DNA of 64,000 bases from an uncultured Prevotella sp. (GCA_900551055.1 URUK01000011.1:8507-72506), one strand, 5' to 3'. Positions 32,901 through 41,797 are shown, counted from the stretch's first letter. Notes: generated from the letters alone by a model not told the origin. Made by a program: numbers and translations.

Positions 32901-34868
32901 CTACTTCTTAGTAAACTTCTTTATCGCGCTGTAAGCATCATAAAGACCCAGTTCGCCAGCCTTGCTAAGGTCGCTGATACCAATATCTTCCTTGCCAAGA
33001 TTTATATTGGCGATACCCCTGTTATAATAAGCTTCGGCAAGTTTCGGGTCTATCTTTATCGCCTTGTCATACTCTTCTATCGCCCTGGCATAATCCTTGT
33101 TGGAAGCGTGCAGGTTGCCACGGTTGAAATAAAGATATGCATTGTTAGGGTTCAGCTCTATCGCCTTGTCTAAATCAGAAATGGCACCGACTGTTTTCAG
33201 ACGTACATCAGCCCCCCGGGAAGCGTCATATTCGTTGATTCGGGCCTGGCACACGGCACGCTGCCAATAAGCCAGGGACGACGTGCTGTCAGTCTGGATG
33301 TAAGCCGTAAGGTCGCTTACAGCATCCGCATAGTTCTGCACAACACTGTTGGCAATGCCGCGTTGAAGTATGAGTCCCTTGTCTTCCTGCAAATCACGGG
33401 AAGCATCAATGCGTACAGACAACGTGTCAACAAAGGCGAAAATATCTTTACTTTCCTGCTCTGACAGCTGTTTCACACCACACCTTATATAAATATTACG
33501 CAACGGCCTGGTGGCGAAATTAAACTTCTCGACATCGTTGTCATATGCTTGATATGCCTTGACCGCATTGTCATACGGACTGAACGAAAGCTGGAACATA
33601 GGCTGGAACACCACCTCTATCTTACGGTTTTGCACACGGCCACGGTACACCGTGGAATATTCATGCTGCACTGCGTTCTCGTCCTCGACAACAAGCTGGT
33701 TATACTTGTCAAAATCAATCTCGCTCTTCTTCCGCACTTCATCCTTCTTCTTCCTGCTCCACCTTTGCTGGCGGCCATAACGCTTGTCCATTTGCGCCTT
33801 GAAGATACGGAACTCGTCAAGTTCCGCTTTTGAAGTCATGCCGACCTTACGATAACAGCGGGCACGGTTGCTCAACCCGACCCAGAAATTAGGGAATTGG
33901 TCGATTAGCTTTGTATAATCCCTGATGGCACCGTAAATGTCACCCGTCCGCTCAAGAAGTACCGCACGGTTGTATATAGCCATGACATTGTCAGGCTCAA
34001 GGTTTATAATGTAATTGAAATCCTCTATCGCCCTGTTGTCATCGCCAACCTGAACACGCAACTGCCCTCTGTTGTAATGCGCAAGGAAATTATTGGGGTC
34101 AATCTCCAATGCTTTATCGTAATCTGCCATCGCACCGCTTAGATTATTGATGTTATAGCGGGCCAAGGCACGGTTTACATAATTGGTCGCGGTATTCGGC
34201 TTCAAATGGATTGCCTTTGAAAGCTGCGTGTCGGCATCTTTCCATTCACGCTGTGACAGACTTATCATTGCACGAAAAGCCCAAGCGTCACCGTCATATG
34301 GGTCAAGCTCAAGGCTCTTGTCAAGATATTTCGCTCCTTCTATCGTGTCCTTTTGCTGCAAACAAACCTCCGCCTTGAGCGAAAACGCCTTGGCATAAGT
34401 CTTCCACATCGTCATCATCGAGTCCAAATCGACATTCGCCGCGTCATAGTCTTTTTTTTCAATCTTGCACAATACACGGTTGAACCACAGATTCTTGTCA
34501 TAAGGATTAAACTCGATTGTCTTGTCATAGTCTGCTATCGCTTCATCATACTTGTTCTGCTTGATACGGCACAATCCACGAAGCTCAAACAAATCAGGCA
34601 CATACGGATTAAGCCTTATCGCCTCCGAACAGTCTTTTTCCGCTCCTACATAGTCGTCAAGATAAAACTTTGCCACAGCACGCAAGAACCAAGGTTCATA
34701 AAGGTAAGGCTTTACCATTATAACCTGGTTGAAGTATTGTATTGAAAGGACATAATCCTCATAATAAAGCGCGCTACGCCCCACATCGATAAGCCTGTCT
34801 GTCCTGAACTGCGAACAAACCGGCAAAAACGCGAACAATAGCAAAAATGACAGCAAAAACTTGCGCAT
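32901..34868 (-). CDS. Secreted/periplasmic TPR-repeat protein
   Basis: 655 residues from ATG 34868, giving the signal peptide 'MRKFLLSFLLLFAFLPVCSQ' (the longer frame to 34895 disrupts it). Nearly the whole chain is tetratricopeptide repeats, recognisable by recurring 'AIxDYxKAIExNPxN' patterns such as 'EAIADYDKTIEFNPYDKNLW', 'GAMADYDKALEIDPNNFLAH' and 'RAIEEYDKAIKIDPKLAEAY', interrupted near 370-470 by a basic linker 'QQRWSRKKKDEVRKKSEI'. TPR proteins scaffold complexes; partners are not indicated. It lies downstream of def but behind a terminator. Confidence 0.85.
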   Translation of the reverse strand: MRKFLLSFLLLFAFLPVCSQFRTDRLIDVGRSALYYEDYVLSIQYFNQVIMVKPYLYEPWFLRAVAKFYLDDYVGAEKDCSEAIRLNPYVPDLFELRGLCRIKQNKYDEAIADYDKTIEFNPYDKNLWFNRVLCKIEKKDYDAANVDLDSMMTMWKTYAKAFSLKAEVCLQQKDTIEGAKYLDKSLELDPYDGDAWAFRAMISLSQREWKDADTQLSKAIHLKPNTATNYVNRALARYNINNLSGAMADYDKALEIDPNNFLAHYNRGQLRVQVGDDNRAIEDFNYIINLEPDNVMAIYNRAVLLERTGDIYGAIRDYTKLIDQFPNFWVGLSNRARCYRKVGMTSKAELDEFRIFKAQMDKRYGRQQRWSRKKKDEVRKKSEIDFDKYNQLVVEDENAVQHEYSTVYRGRVQNRKIEVVFQPMFQLSFSPYDNAVKAYQAYDNDVEKFNFATRPLRNIYIRCGVKQLSEQESKDIFAFVDTLSVRIDASRDLQEDKGLILQRGIANSVVQNYADAVSDLTAYIQTDSTSSLAYWQRAVCQARINEYDASRGADVRLKTVGAISDLDKAIELNPNNAYLYFNRGNLHASNKDYARAIEEYDKAIKIDPKLAEAYYNRGIANINLGKEDIGISDLSKAGELGLYDAYSAIKKFTKK

Positions 34869-34895
34869 ATTAATTGAAGATGTCCTGAAATACAA

Positions 34896-34936
34896 ATAAA
34901 AAACACGCGCCGCAGACCTGCAACGGTCACGACGCG
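34896..34936 (-). terminator. Terminator after def
   Basis: On the minus strand the interrupted stem CGCG.CG.GACC / GGTC.CG.CGCG (34906-34936) is followed by a T-run, separating the SPOR-yqgF-def operon from the TPR gene. Confidence 0.7.
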
Positions 34937-34951
34937 AAAAAACCTTACAGT

Positions 34952-35512
34952 CTATTTATGGGCTATCTTGGTACGGTAATTGCAATTGAAACGGCCTTGC
35001 AGTATTGACTTCAACTTGTTTTTAATAAGCTGCCGGCGCAGCGGCGACACACGGTCGATGAAAAGTTTTGCGTCAAGATGGTCGAACTCATGCTGCATGA
35101 CACGCGCCAAATAACCTTCTACCCATTCGTCGTGCTCGACAAAATCCCCATCCATATACTTGACACGGATACGCGTAGGGCGCTTAACACTTTCATGTAT
35201 GCCCGGAACCGACAGGCATCCCTCCTCGGATGTGTCTACTTTCGTATCGTCATACTCAAGTATGTGTGGATTTATATATGCCTTGCGGAACCCCTTATAT
35301 TCGGGTAAATCTTCTGAAAGCACATCAAGGTCTATCACAACCAGACGAATGCCAAGACCTACCTGGGGAGCCGCCAAGCCCACACCGTCAGACGCGGTAA
35401 GCGTCTCAAACATATTTGCTATGAGTCCTTTCAGATCAGGATAACTGTCATCGATGTCCTGCGACACCTTGCGCAGCACCGGATGACCATAAATATAAAT
35501 AGGTAATATCAT
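34952..35512 (-). CDS. def: Peptide deformylase
   Basis: Removes the N-formyl group from new proteins. The 186 residues have the three PDF motifs: 'GVGLAAPQVG' (motif 1), 'EEGCLSVPG' (motif 2, metal Cys) and 'QHEFDHLDA' (motif 3, HExxH with both His and the catalytic Glu). The usual Gly after 'HL' is Asp here, a mild variation. The ATG overlaps the yqgF stop (ATGA, 35509-35512), indicating coupled translation. Confidence 0.96.
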   Translation of the reverse strand: MILPIYIYGHPVLRKVSQDIDDSYPDLKGLIANMFETLTASDGVGLAAPQVGLGIRLVVIDLDVLSEDLPEYKGFRKAYINPHILEYDDTKVDTSEEGCLSVPGIHESVKRPTRIRVKYMDGDFVEHDEWVEGYLARVMQHEFDHLDAKLFIDRVSPLRRQLIKNKLKSILQGRFNCNYRTKIAHK

Positions 35513-35931
35513 CGTTTTCTTCTTGCAGATTCCAAATAACCTTGCAATATTATCGTTGCACTCAACTCGTCGACAAGAGCTTTGTCTTGTCTTTTCTTCT
35601 TATGCAAACCGCCGTCTATCATCGCCCTATGCGCCAACACGGAAGTAAAGCGCTCGTCATAAAACTCAACCGGGATACCAGGGAATTCCTTACGCCAGCG
35701 ATTTACAAACGGCACTATCCTTGCCATATTCTCGCTCGGGCTTCCATCAGCCTGCTTAGGCTCGCCGACCACAATGAGTTCGACCTGCTCCCTGCTGACA
35801 TAATCGCGTAGGAAATCAAGCAGGCCTGACGTAGGAACTGTCACCAATCCACCTGCAATAATCTGCATCGGGTCGGTGACAGCTATGCCTGTACGCTTCT
35901 TTCCGTAATCGATAGACAGGATACGGCCCAC
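35509..35931 (-). CDS. yqgF: Putative Holliday-junction resolvase / pre-16S rRNA nuclease
   Basis: An RNase H-fold protein of the YqgF/RuvX family, implicated in maturation of the 16S rRNA 5' end. Motif 'RILSIDYGKKRTGIAVTDP' carries the first catalytic Asp, 'LIVVGEPKQADGSPSENMA' the second and 'EFYDERFTS' the third. The GTG at 35931 is proposed as the start (140 residues, as in E. coli); it lies 4 bp after the upstream stop. The frame is open to 35988 but that would overlap the SPOR gene. Confidence 0.9.
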   Translation of the reverse strand: MGRILSIDYGKKRTGIAVTDPMQIIAGGLVTVPTSGLLDFLRDYVSREQVELIVVGEPKQADGSPSENMARIVPFVNRWRKEFPGIPVEFYDERFTSVLAHRAMIDGGLHKKKRQDKALVDELSATIILQGYLESARRKR

Positions 35932-35935
35932 GTAT

Positions 35936-36433
35936 TTATTTCTGATTATACAACAACCAAGCATCAGGATACTGTGCCCTAAGCTCATTACGGCTGTTTA
36001 CAGCATCCGCCTTGGTATCATAAGTAGCGGCAATGACACGGTACATCTGGTTTGACGGGTTATATGCCACTTGTGCGTCATATCCCTGGCTCTTAAGTGT
36101 AGCCTGTAAACCTTCCGCATTTGCCTGCATCGCGAAAGAACCGACAATGACGCTGAAATTCTTAAGACCGCCTCCATTGACAACAGACAAGCTTTCTTGT
36201 CTTACAGGAACATTGTCCGCATTATCAACAACCACGGTCTCGCTTGCAGGTTTCTCCACAACAGGAGCAACCACGGCGATTTCCTCATTACCCTGATTTT
36301 GTTCTGTGGCACGGTTCTCTTCCTGAGCTTTAGCTTTCTCATACATCTTCTTGTAAGCACTTTCAGATGATTTACAACCCGTAAACGCCAAAGCCACGCA
36401 TAAGCCTGCGCACATAACCATGTATTTCTTCAT
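35936..36433 (-). CDS. SPOR-domain lipoprotein
   Basis: 165 residues: signal peptide and lipobox 'ALAFTGC', a charged linker ('EENRATEQNQGNEEIAVV') and a C-terminal SPOR domain ('NFSVIVGSFAMQANAEGLQA' to 'VNSRNELRAQYPDAWLLYNQ'). SPOR domains bind denuded glycan strands of septal peptidoglycan, so a role at the division site or in envelope maintenance is likely. First gene of the SPOR-yqgF-def operon. Confidence 0.85.
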   Translation of the reverse strand: MKKYMVMCAGLCVALAFTGCKSSESAYKKMYEKAKAQEENRATEQNQGNEEIAVVAPVVEKPASETVVVDNADNVPVRQESLSVVNGGGLKNFSVIVGSFAMQANAEGLQATLKSQGYDAQVAYNPSNQMYRVIAATYDTKADAVNSRNELRAQYPDAWLLYNQK

Positions 36434-36585
36434 AATTTCTCGTGTTATTGTTTAGAAATCAGTTTATTTTTCTACATTTATTGTGCGAAATTACACAAAA
36501 ACGAGTAAAACCGCCGAAAAGTGGCACATAAAGTTTGTTAAATCAAACAAATACAGTGTTTTTAACAAAAAAGTCCGATAAAAAC

Positions 36586-36616
36586 ATTGGCTTTTGAGAA
36601 TTTATCACTATTTTTG
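36586..36616 (+). promoter_or_regulatory. Promoter of the YtxH-type operon
   Basis: ATTG (36586-36589), 19 nt, TATTTTTG (36609-36616), about 75 bp before the first ATG. Confidence 0.6.
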
Positions 36617-36693
36617 CTATCAGGAAATCCATTTACAAAAACAGGCATTATTGCTGACGAGAATTATTGTACAACATTAAACTTATATTAATT

Positions 36694-36912
36694 ATGAAAG
36701 CATTAGGTTATATCGGCGCATTTTTAGGCGGCGCCATCGCAGGAGCGGCTTTAGGCTTGCTTCTTGCACCGGAAAAGGGTAAAGACACTCGCGAAAAGAT
36801 AACTGACGCCATTGACGACTTTTGCCAGAAGCACAATATCAAGTTGAGCAGAAAGGAAATGAACGACTTGGCAGAGGACATCACAGACGTAGCTGATACC
36901 GAAAAGGCTTAA
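36694..36912 (+). CDS. YtxH-domain small membrane-anchored protein
   Basis: 72 residues from ATG 36694 (the frame continues to a TTG at 36667). A glycine-rich hydrophobic N-terminus 'YIGAFLGGAIAGAALGLLLA' is followed by 'PEKGKDTREKI', the YtxH/GvpP-type signature, and a charged helical tail. Such proteins appear in stress-response operons of many bacteria; the molecular role is unknown. Followed by the DUF1469-type gene (16 bp) and a third small gene. Confidence 0.8.
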   Translation: MKALGYIGAFLGGAIAGAALGLLLAPEKGKDTREKITDAIDDFCQKHNIKLSRKEMNDLAEDITDVADTEKA

Positions 36913-36927
36913 ACCACTGTTTAGCAC

Positions 36928-37275
36928 ATGTTTTCAAGCGACAAGAACATTGAAACCATCGGCCAGCTCATACAACTGGTAAAACACAGTATCGGGCTTC
37001 AGGGAGAATACCTGAAGCTCGATATCATGGAAAAGACTGTAAGGATAATCACAGCCTTACTGCTCTTTGCCATACTCACACTGATTGTCATAGCAATCTT
37101 GTTTTTCATTTCGATGTCGGCAGCAATCGCTATGGGAGAATCAATCGGCTACCCTGCTTCATTCGGCATCATTGCAGCTTTTTATATTATAATATTCATT
37201 TTATTCCTCGTTTTTAGAAAAAGCTGGATTGAAAGACCGTTAATCAGATTCATAACCAGCTTGTTAATGGAATAA
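36928..37275 (+). CDS. DUF1469/phage-holin-superfamily-like membrane protein
   Basis: 115 residues with two strong transmembrane segments ('IITALLLFAILTLIVIAILF' and 'SFGIIAAFYIIIFILFLVF') after an amphipathic N-terminal part 'LVKHSIGLQGEYLKLDIMEK'. This matches the DUF1469 (holin 3.6-like) group that commonly sits beside YtxH genes. There is no phage context, so a lytic function is unlikely. Confidence 0.75.
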   Translation: MFSSDKNIETIGQLIQLVKHSIGLQGEYLKLDIMEKTVRIITALLLFAILTLIVIAILFFISMSAAIAMGESIGYPASFGIIAAFYIIIFILFLVFRKSWIERPLIRFITSLLME

Positions 37276-37289
37276 ACCGTCCCAAAAAC

Positions 37290-37526
37290 ATGAAAAAAAC
37301 AGAAACCTACAACACCTTGCACGAAATAAGGCTGCGCAAAGAAAATATCCTGTCTGAAATCAGGATGGACAATCAACAAATCAACATGCTTTGGAAAGAC
37401 TTGTTTCGCAAGCCAGAACCAAAAAAGAAAGCACTTTCGCTCTCGTCCATCATGACAATGGGTACAGGAATGGCCGACGGCTTATTATTCATATGGAAAT
37501 TATACCGCAAATATAAAAAGAAGTAG
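37290..37526 (+). CDS. Small basic hypothetical protein
   Basis: 78 residues, lysine-rich, with a predicted amphipathic helix at the start ('LHEIRLRKENILSEIRMDNQ') and a short hydrophobic patch 'SIMTMGTGMADGLLFIW' before a basic end 'KLYRKYKKK'. Third gene of the YtxH-type operon, 14 bp after its neighbour. I do not recognise the family; its constant position suggests it acts with the two membrane proteins. Confidence 0.7.
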   Translation: MKKTETYNTLHEIRLRKENILSEIRMDNQQINMLWKDLFRKPEPKKKALSLSSIMTMGTGMADGLLFIWKLYRKYKKK

Positions 37527-37571
37527 CTTAAAATATCAGGAAAACACAAAGATTTCAAAACCTATATAAAT

Positions 37572-37631
37572 AAAAAAGGAGTACCGCTGTACTCCAACCT
37601 TGTTAACCTTAAATCTAATACTATGAAAAAC
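37572..37631 (-). ncRNA. Small RNA candidate (about 60 nt)
   Basis: A perfect-consensus promoter (37638-37669) on the minus strand is followed after about 35 nt by a terminator hairpin GGAGTAC-AGCG-GTACTCC (37578-37595) and six U. No ORF is possible on that strand. On the plus strand 37623 opens a nine-codon frame (MKNTVQRY), but it lacks transcription signals in that direction. The unit lies between convergent genes (the YtxH operon and the MBL gene). It could be an independent sRNA or a leader/terminator remnant. Confidence 0.55.
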
Positions 37632-37637
37632 ACGGTG

Positions 37638-37669
37638 CAAAGGTACTGACATCTTAGGAATATTCCAAA
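37638..37669 (-). promoter_or_regulatory. Promoter of the 37.6-kb small RNA
   Basis: Minus-strand TTTG (37666-37669), 20 nt, TACCTTTG (37638-37645). Confidence 0.75.
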
Positions 37670-37741
37670 TTACGGCGCCTTTTGCTACCGAGTTTTATCA
37701 TTTGTTAACTTATTTAATGCTAATTTTAATACATGTTTAGA

Positions 37742-38503
37742 CTAAAAGTCAAAAACTTGTCCGTCATAGGCAAGTTTTATACCGTCTGGCAACATCCGAT
37801 TAACATCCTCATGCAAACCGATATCATGCCCCATGTGCGTAAAGAAAGTATATTCCGCACCCACCTTACGGGCAAAAGCAACGGCCTGTCCTACTGTAAG
37901 GTGTGAATGATGGTCGGGAGTGAAGCGAAGGGCATTTACCACAAGAACCTTCACACCATAAAAAAACTCAAGCTCATTGTCGCTAATGGTTTTCATGTCG
38001 GTTATATACATCAAGTCACCAAGCCTGTACCCCAATATAGGGAGCTTGTCATGCATTACCTGAACAGGCATTACGTCAATTCCGCCAATACGCAAAGCCT
38101 GATGCGGCTTTATAACATTAAGGCTTATATTCGGCACTCCCGGATATTTATTTTTGCCAAAACAATAAGGTATAGAAAGCCTTAGCCTTTCCGCCGTCGT
38201 CAAATCAGAGAACACGTCTATCCTGCCAAACACGCAAAACGGCCGCAAATCGTCAATGCCGCCAACGTGGTCATAATGAACATGCGTCAACAAAACTGCG
38301 TCGATTTTCTTGAACTCCCGCCCCAACATCTGCTGGCGGAAATCCGGGCCACAGTCTATCAATATCCTTGTACCGCCAGCCTCCACCAATGCCGAAGCAC
38401 GCAACCTCTTGTCATGCACATCAGTACTTGAACACACCTTGCATGTGCATCCTATGGTTGGCACACCTACAGATGTGCCCGTTCCGAGAAACGTGAGCCT
38501 CAT
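37742..38503 (-). CDS. MBL-fold metal-dependent hydrolase (PhnP/RNase Z-like)
   Basis: 253 residues with the beta-lactamase-like metal site 'LLTHVHYDHVGG' (HxHxDH) and a downstream 'FTHMGHDIG'. An N-terminal 'GTGTSVGVPTIGCTCKVC' carries the three-cysteine cluster seen in PhnP-like phosphodiesterases. Substrate probably a cyclic phosphate or nucleic acid, not resolved. The ATG at 38503 is 2 bp after the murB stop, so it is cotranscribed with murB. Confidence 0.88.
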   Translation of the reverse strand: MRLTFLGTGTSVGVPTIGCTCKVCSSTDVHDKRLRASALVEAGGTRILIDCGPDFRQQMLGREFKKIDAVLLTHVHYDHVGGIDDLRPFCVFGRIDVFSDLTTAERLRLSIPYCFGKNKYPGVPNISLNVIKPHQALRIGGIDVMPVQVMHDKLPILGYRLGDLMYITDMKTISDNELEFFYGVKVLVVNALRFTPDHHSHLTVGQAVAFARKVGAEYTFFTHMGHDIGLHEDVNRMLPDGIKLAYDGQVFDF

Positions 38504-38505
38504 CG

Positions 38506-39519
38506 TCAAATGATATTTACTTCAGGAGTTATCTCTATGCCAAATTTATCCTTGACATCGTCCTTTACGGCATCACACAATCTCAACACTTCCTCGCCAC
38601 TGGCTCCGCCGTGATTTACAAGAACCAAAGCCTGCCGCAAATGGACACCGGCCCTGCCCATTGACCTGCCTTTCCAGCCACATTGCTCTATGAGCCAGCC
38701 TGCCGGTATTTTTTCATGTTCCTCATCGACAGGATAATGGGGAACATCACCAAACCTTTCTATCAACTGCAAGTATTTTTCCTTGCTCACAACAGGGTTT
38801 GTAAAAAAGCTGCCGGCATTTCCTTCCACTGCCGGGTCTGGCAGTTTTGCCTTGCGTATTCCTATTATGACATCCCTCAACTGTGCCACTGTCGGCGAAC
38901 TTATACCTCTTGCCTCCAGTTCGGCACGTATGTTTCCATAACAAAGATGCGGCACAAAAATGTCCGATAATTTATATGTGACGTATGTTATCATATAACG
39001 GTTGCGCCATTCGCCCTTGAACTTGCTCCATCTGTAAGAATATCCGCATTCATCGTTTGAAAACACGCAAAGCCCGCCGTTTTCCATGTCTACGGCCTCA
39101 ATCTTGTCTATCAAGTCCTTGGCCTCAACACCATACGCCCCGATGTTCTGTACCGCCGTAGCGCCTACTTCTCCCGGAATAAGTGAAAGGTTCTCCGCGC
39201 CGTACATGCCATTATCCACACACAGCCTTACAATGTCGTCCCATACTTCTCCGCTGCCGCAACGTAAATACACACTGCCGTCCATACGCATGGCATGACG
39301 TCCCTTTATGGCTGAATGCAACACCGTTCCGTCATAATCCTTGGTGAAAAGAACATTGCTGCCGCCGCCCAAAAACAACAGAGGGTGGTCGGAGTCGGTA
39401 AGCGAAGACGCCACCTGCCGTAGTTCTTCAACATCTGAAAACTCTATGAAACGGCGGCACTTCACGTCCATTCCGAACGTATTGTGCCCTTTCAAGCTAT
39501 AGTCATGCAAATCTTTCAT
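38506..39519 (-). CDS. murB: UDP-N-acetylenolpyruvoylglucosamine reductase
   Basis: Reduces enolpyruvyl-UDP-GlcNAc to UDP-MurNAc with FAD and NADPH for peptidoglycan. 337 residues from ATG 39519; the frame upstream to 39588 overlaps the DUF4348 gene end and is rejected. FAD-binding region 'LFLGGGSNVLFT' and 'ENLSLIPGEVGATAVQNIGA'; catalytic Ser in 'GNAGSFFTNP'; the C-terminal 'WLIEQCGWKG' and a final Glu region 'FGIEITPEVNII'. Middle gene of a three-gene operon. Confidence 0.96.
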   Translation of the reverse strand: MKDLHDYSLKGHNTFGMDVKCRRFIEFSDVEELRQVASSLTDSDHPLLFLGGGSNVLFTKDYDGTVLHSAIKGRHAMRMDGSVYLRCGSGEVWDDIVRLCVDNGMYGAENLSLIPGEVGATAVQNIGAYGVEAKDLIDKIEAVDMENGGLCVFSNDECGYSYRWSKFKGEWRNRYMITYVTYKLSDIFVPHLCYGNIRAELEARGISSPTVAQLRDVIIGIRKAKLPDPAVEGNAGSFFTNPVVSKEKYLQLIERFGDVPHYPVDEEHEKIPAGWLIEQCGWKGRSMGRAGVHLRQALVLVNHGGASGEEVLRLCDAVKDDVKDKFGIEITPEVNII

Positions 39520-39560
39520 ACCAAAGTTTTGACTGAATGAAAATCCGAAGGCCGGTTGCC

Positions 39561-40409
39561 TTACTCCGACAGGCTTACCAATTTCCACTCTCCGTCGATA
39601 CGCTTGAACGTCAAACGCATCTCCATTCCATTGGCAATGCCACGCATCACGAATATCTTTTGAGTGCCCTCGGAGTATTTCTGGCCATACATTATATTAT
39701 ATATGGCTCCCGAAGGCAGTTCCGGAGCAAAGGCCGGCCATGTTTCAGGAGCTATCTCTCCCGTCATCGTACTGAAATCATCGTCGGGATCCGGCCCGGT
39801 GAACTCTACCGGATTGTTAAGACTTTCCAGTTGGAACTCAGAATCTGTGGCGAAACGCTGGTAAAACGCAAGAAACGAGGCATTGGTGTTGTTCACCATG
39901 TCATTTGTCCTGACTGAGGTCAGCATCCAACGGCCTCCTACCCTGTCGAACATGTATTTTTCAACTTTCTCTTCTACAAGGTTTACCTTTTCTATGACAA
40001 CATTGTTTATCGAAGTGTCTTTCACCACGTCCATCTGCTTCTCGTTGTCGAATATCAGCGTGTAATAGCCCTGCTCCATAAAGAAAGGCTCCATTTTCCA
40101 TTGTGCCCTTTTAACATAGGTCACGCTTTCCCCGTCAACCACCTTCAGCGGAAACTTTATCCTGCTGAACTGCAACTTGCTGTTGGCGGCAAAGTTGAAT
40201 ATGAAATCGTCAAACAGTTCGTCGGCGGCCTTCGGCATCGGCTGTTTCGAGATTATTTCCACTATGGTGTCAATAGCGGCGGTATCTACGGTAAGCGTCG
40301 TGTCTACGGCCGTAGAGTCTGCCGCCTCCGGCTTCCTGTCGGAGCAGCCTGTCCACACCATCAACATTGACAGGCACACAGCAAAGAGCAATAAAAGACC
40401 CTTTCTCAT
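39561..40409 (-). CDS. DUF4348-like lipoprotein
   Basis: 282 residues from ATG 40409, with signal peptide and lipobox 'LMVWTGCSD'. The body resembles the DUF4348 family as I remember it: 'FDDFIFNFAANSKLQFSRI', 'QGYYTLIFDNEKQMDVV', 'FYQRFATDSEFQLESLNNPV' and 'GPDPDDDFSTMTG'. Two copies of a similar fold are suggested by the parallel 'FDDFIFNFA' and 'FLAFYQRFA' segments. It is 41 bp upstream of murB, so it shares an operon with a cell-wall gene; function unknown. Confidence 0.78.
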   Translation of the reverse strand: MRKGLLLLFAVCLSMLMVWTGCSDRKPEAADSTAVDTTLTVDTAAIDTIVEIISKQPMPKAADELFDDFIFNFAANSKLQFSRIKFPLKVVDGESVTYVKRAQWKMEPFFMEQGYYTLIFDNEKQMDVVKDTSINNVVIEKVNLVEEKVEKYMFDRVGGRWMLTSVRTNDMVNNTNASFLAFYQRFATDSEFQLESLNNPVEFTGPDPDDDFSTMTGEIAPETWPAFAPELPSGAIYNIMYGQKYSEGTQKIFVMRGIANGMEMRLTFKRIDGEWKLVSLSE

Positions 40410-40611
40410 AATTTCCTTAACTATTTCAGCGGATGCGTGAAAACCGGCGCATGGTTTATACGGCCTAAAGCGATACGGCATTTACCGCCGGAACAACACT
40501 GCGTTGTTGCGCCTTCAGCACCGCTTTACACGCGTCTGTAACAGTCTCTCAAAATTTGCGCAAAAGTACAACTTTATTTTGGTTTATGGCATATATTCAA
40601 GCTAAAAATAT

Positions 40612-40619
40612 TACCTTTG
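40612..40619 (+). promoter_or_regulatory. -7 element of pheS
   Basis: TACCTTTG about 38 bp before the pheS ATG; no clear TTTG partner. Confidence 0.5.
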
Positions 40620-40656
40620 CATCAAGATTTTAATACGCATCAAAATTATCTTCAAA

Positions 40657-41694
40657 ATGATACTCGACAAAATAGCGAAACTGCTTGAAGAAGTAAAAGG
40701 ACTTAATGCTTCAACGCCTGAAGAAATAGAAGCTTTAAGACTTAAATACCTAAGTAAGAAAGGCGAAATCAACACTCTTATGGCCGACTTCCGCAATGTT
40801 CCGGCGGAACAGAAAAAGGAAGTCGGAATAAAAATCAACGAGTTGAAACAAACCGCGCTCGAACGCATCAACTCGCTGCGCGAACAATGCGAGGCCGAAG
40901 ACAACAGGAACGAAGACACTGACCTTACACGCACGCCTTATCCCATTAGGTTCGGCACGCGGCATCCGCTTACAATAGTAAAGAACGAGATAATCGACAT
41001 CTTCTCGCGCATGGGATTTACGCTTGCCGACGGCCCTGAAGTCGAGGACGACCTCCACGTATTCACAAAGATGAACTTCGCCGCAGACCATCCGGCACGC
41101 GACATGCAGGACACATTCTTCGTTGAGACCAACCCCAACGACGTTACCAAGAACATCATCCTGCGCAGCCACACAAGCTCCGTTCAGGCACGTGTCATGG
41201 AGACGACGCAGCCTCCTATCCGCGTAATCTGCCCAGGACGTGTCTACCGCAACGAAGCCATCACGGCGCGCGCGCACTGCTTCTTCCACCAAATAGAAGG
41301 ACTTTATATCGACAAAAACGTATCGTTCACCGACTTGAAGCAGGTCCTTCTTACTTTCGCACGCGAACTTTTTGGGGCAGACACAAAAATCCGCCTGCGT
41401 CCGAGCTACTTCCCGTTCACCGAACCAAGTGCGGAGATGGACATTTCGTGCCACATCTGCGGGGGCAAGGGCTGCGGTTTCTGCAAGCATACGGGGTGGG
41501 TTGAAATCCTTGGATGCGGCATGGTTGACCCCAACGTGCTCGAGCTCTGCGGCATAGACAGCAATGTTTACAGCGGTTACGCTTTCGGTCTCGGTGTCGA
41601 ACGCGTCACAAACCTGAAATACCAGGTGTCCGACCTGCGGCTGTTCTCCGAGAACGACGTCCGCTTCCTGCACGAATTTGACTCGGCAAATTAA
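40657..41694 (+). CDS. pheS: Phenylalanyl-tRNA synthetase, alpha subunit
   Basis: 345 residues. N-terminal coiled-coil tRNA arm ('EEIEALRLKYLSKKGEINTL'), class II core with motif 1 'GTRHPLTIVKNEI' and 'RSHTSSVQARVME', motif 2 'YRNEAITARAHCFFHQIEG' and motif 3 'FGLGVERVTNLKYQV'. A small cysteine cluster 'CHICGGKGCGFCKHTGW' precedes motif 3, as in several bacteria. The beta subunit gene is not in this window. Confidence 0.96.
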   Translation: MILDKIAKLLEEVKGLNASTPEEIEALRLKYLSKKGEINTLMADFRNVPAEQKKEVGIKINELKQTALERINSLREQCEAEDNRNEDTDLTRTPYPIRFGTRHPLTIVKNEIIDIFSRMGFTLADGPEVEDDLHVFTKMNFAADHPARDMQDTFFVETNPNDVTKNIILRSHTSSVQARVMETTQPPIRVICPGRVYRNEAITARAHCFFHQIEGLYIDKNVSFTDLKQVLLTFARELFGADTKIRLRPSYFPFTEPSAEMDISCHICGGKGCGFCKHTGWVEILGCGMVDPNVLELCGIDSNVYSGYAFGLGVERVTNLKYQVSDLRLFSENDVRFLHEFDSAN

Positions 41695-41715
41695 TTCTTC
41701 AGGAAACAAGGGACA

Positions 41716-41797
41716 AGGAGAGAAGGAACAAGTAGAGGCCAATTGCCGCATGCAGGCATGCAATGAAACAAGAACATCTACTTGCTCCTTCTCTCCT
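41716..41797. repeat. Inverted repeat with AGGAGAGAAGGA words between pheS and the MFS gene
   Basis: Left arm 41716-41736 and right arm 41777-41797 are reverse complements over 21 nt with one mismatch. The loop contains GCATGCAGGCATGC. Same style as the other gene-end inverted repeats. It separates pheS from the transporter and may attenuate read-through. Confidence 0.8.

Noticed and set aside
36928..37275. Holin-like gene considered as prophage
   Set aside because: Sits in a YtxH-type chromosomal operon with no other phage genes.
37623..37649. Nine-codon plus-strand frame (MKNTVQRY) as a leader peptide
   Set aside because: The only good promoter and terminator there are on the minus strand.
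39520..39588. Longer murB start
   Set aside because: Would overlap the DUF4348 gene end and adds residues absent from the family.
40750..41763. 337-codon minus-strand ORF opposite pheS
   Set aside because: Pure shadow of pheS; the plus-strand frame has all synthetase motifs. The same applies to the long ORF opposite the GH28-GH105 gene (52997-54223) and opposite GH3 (60959-62485).
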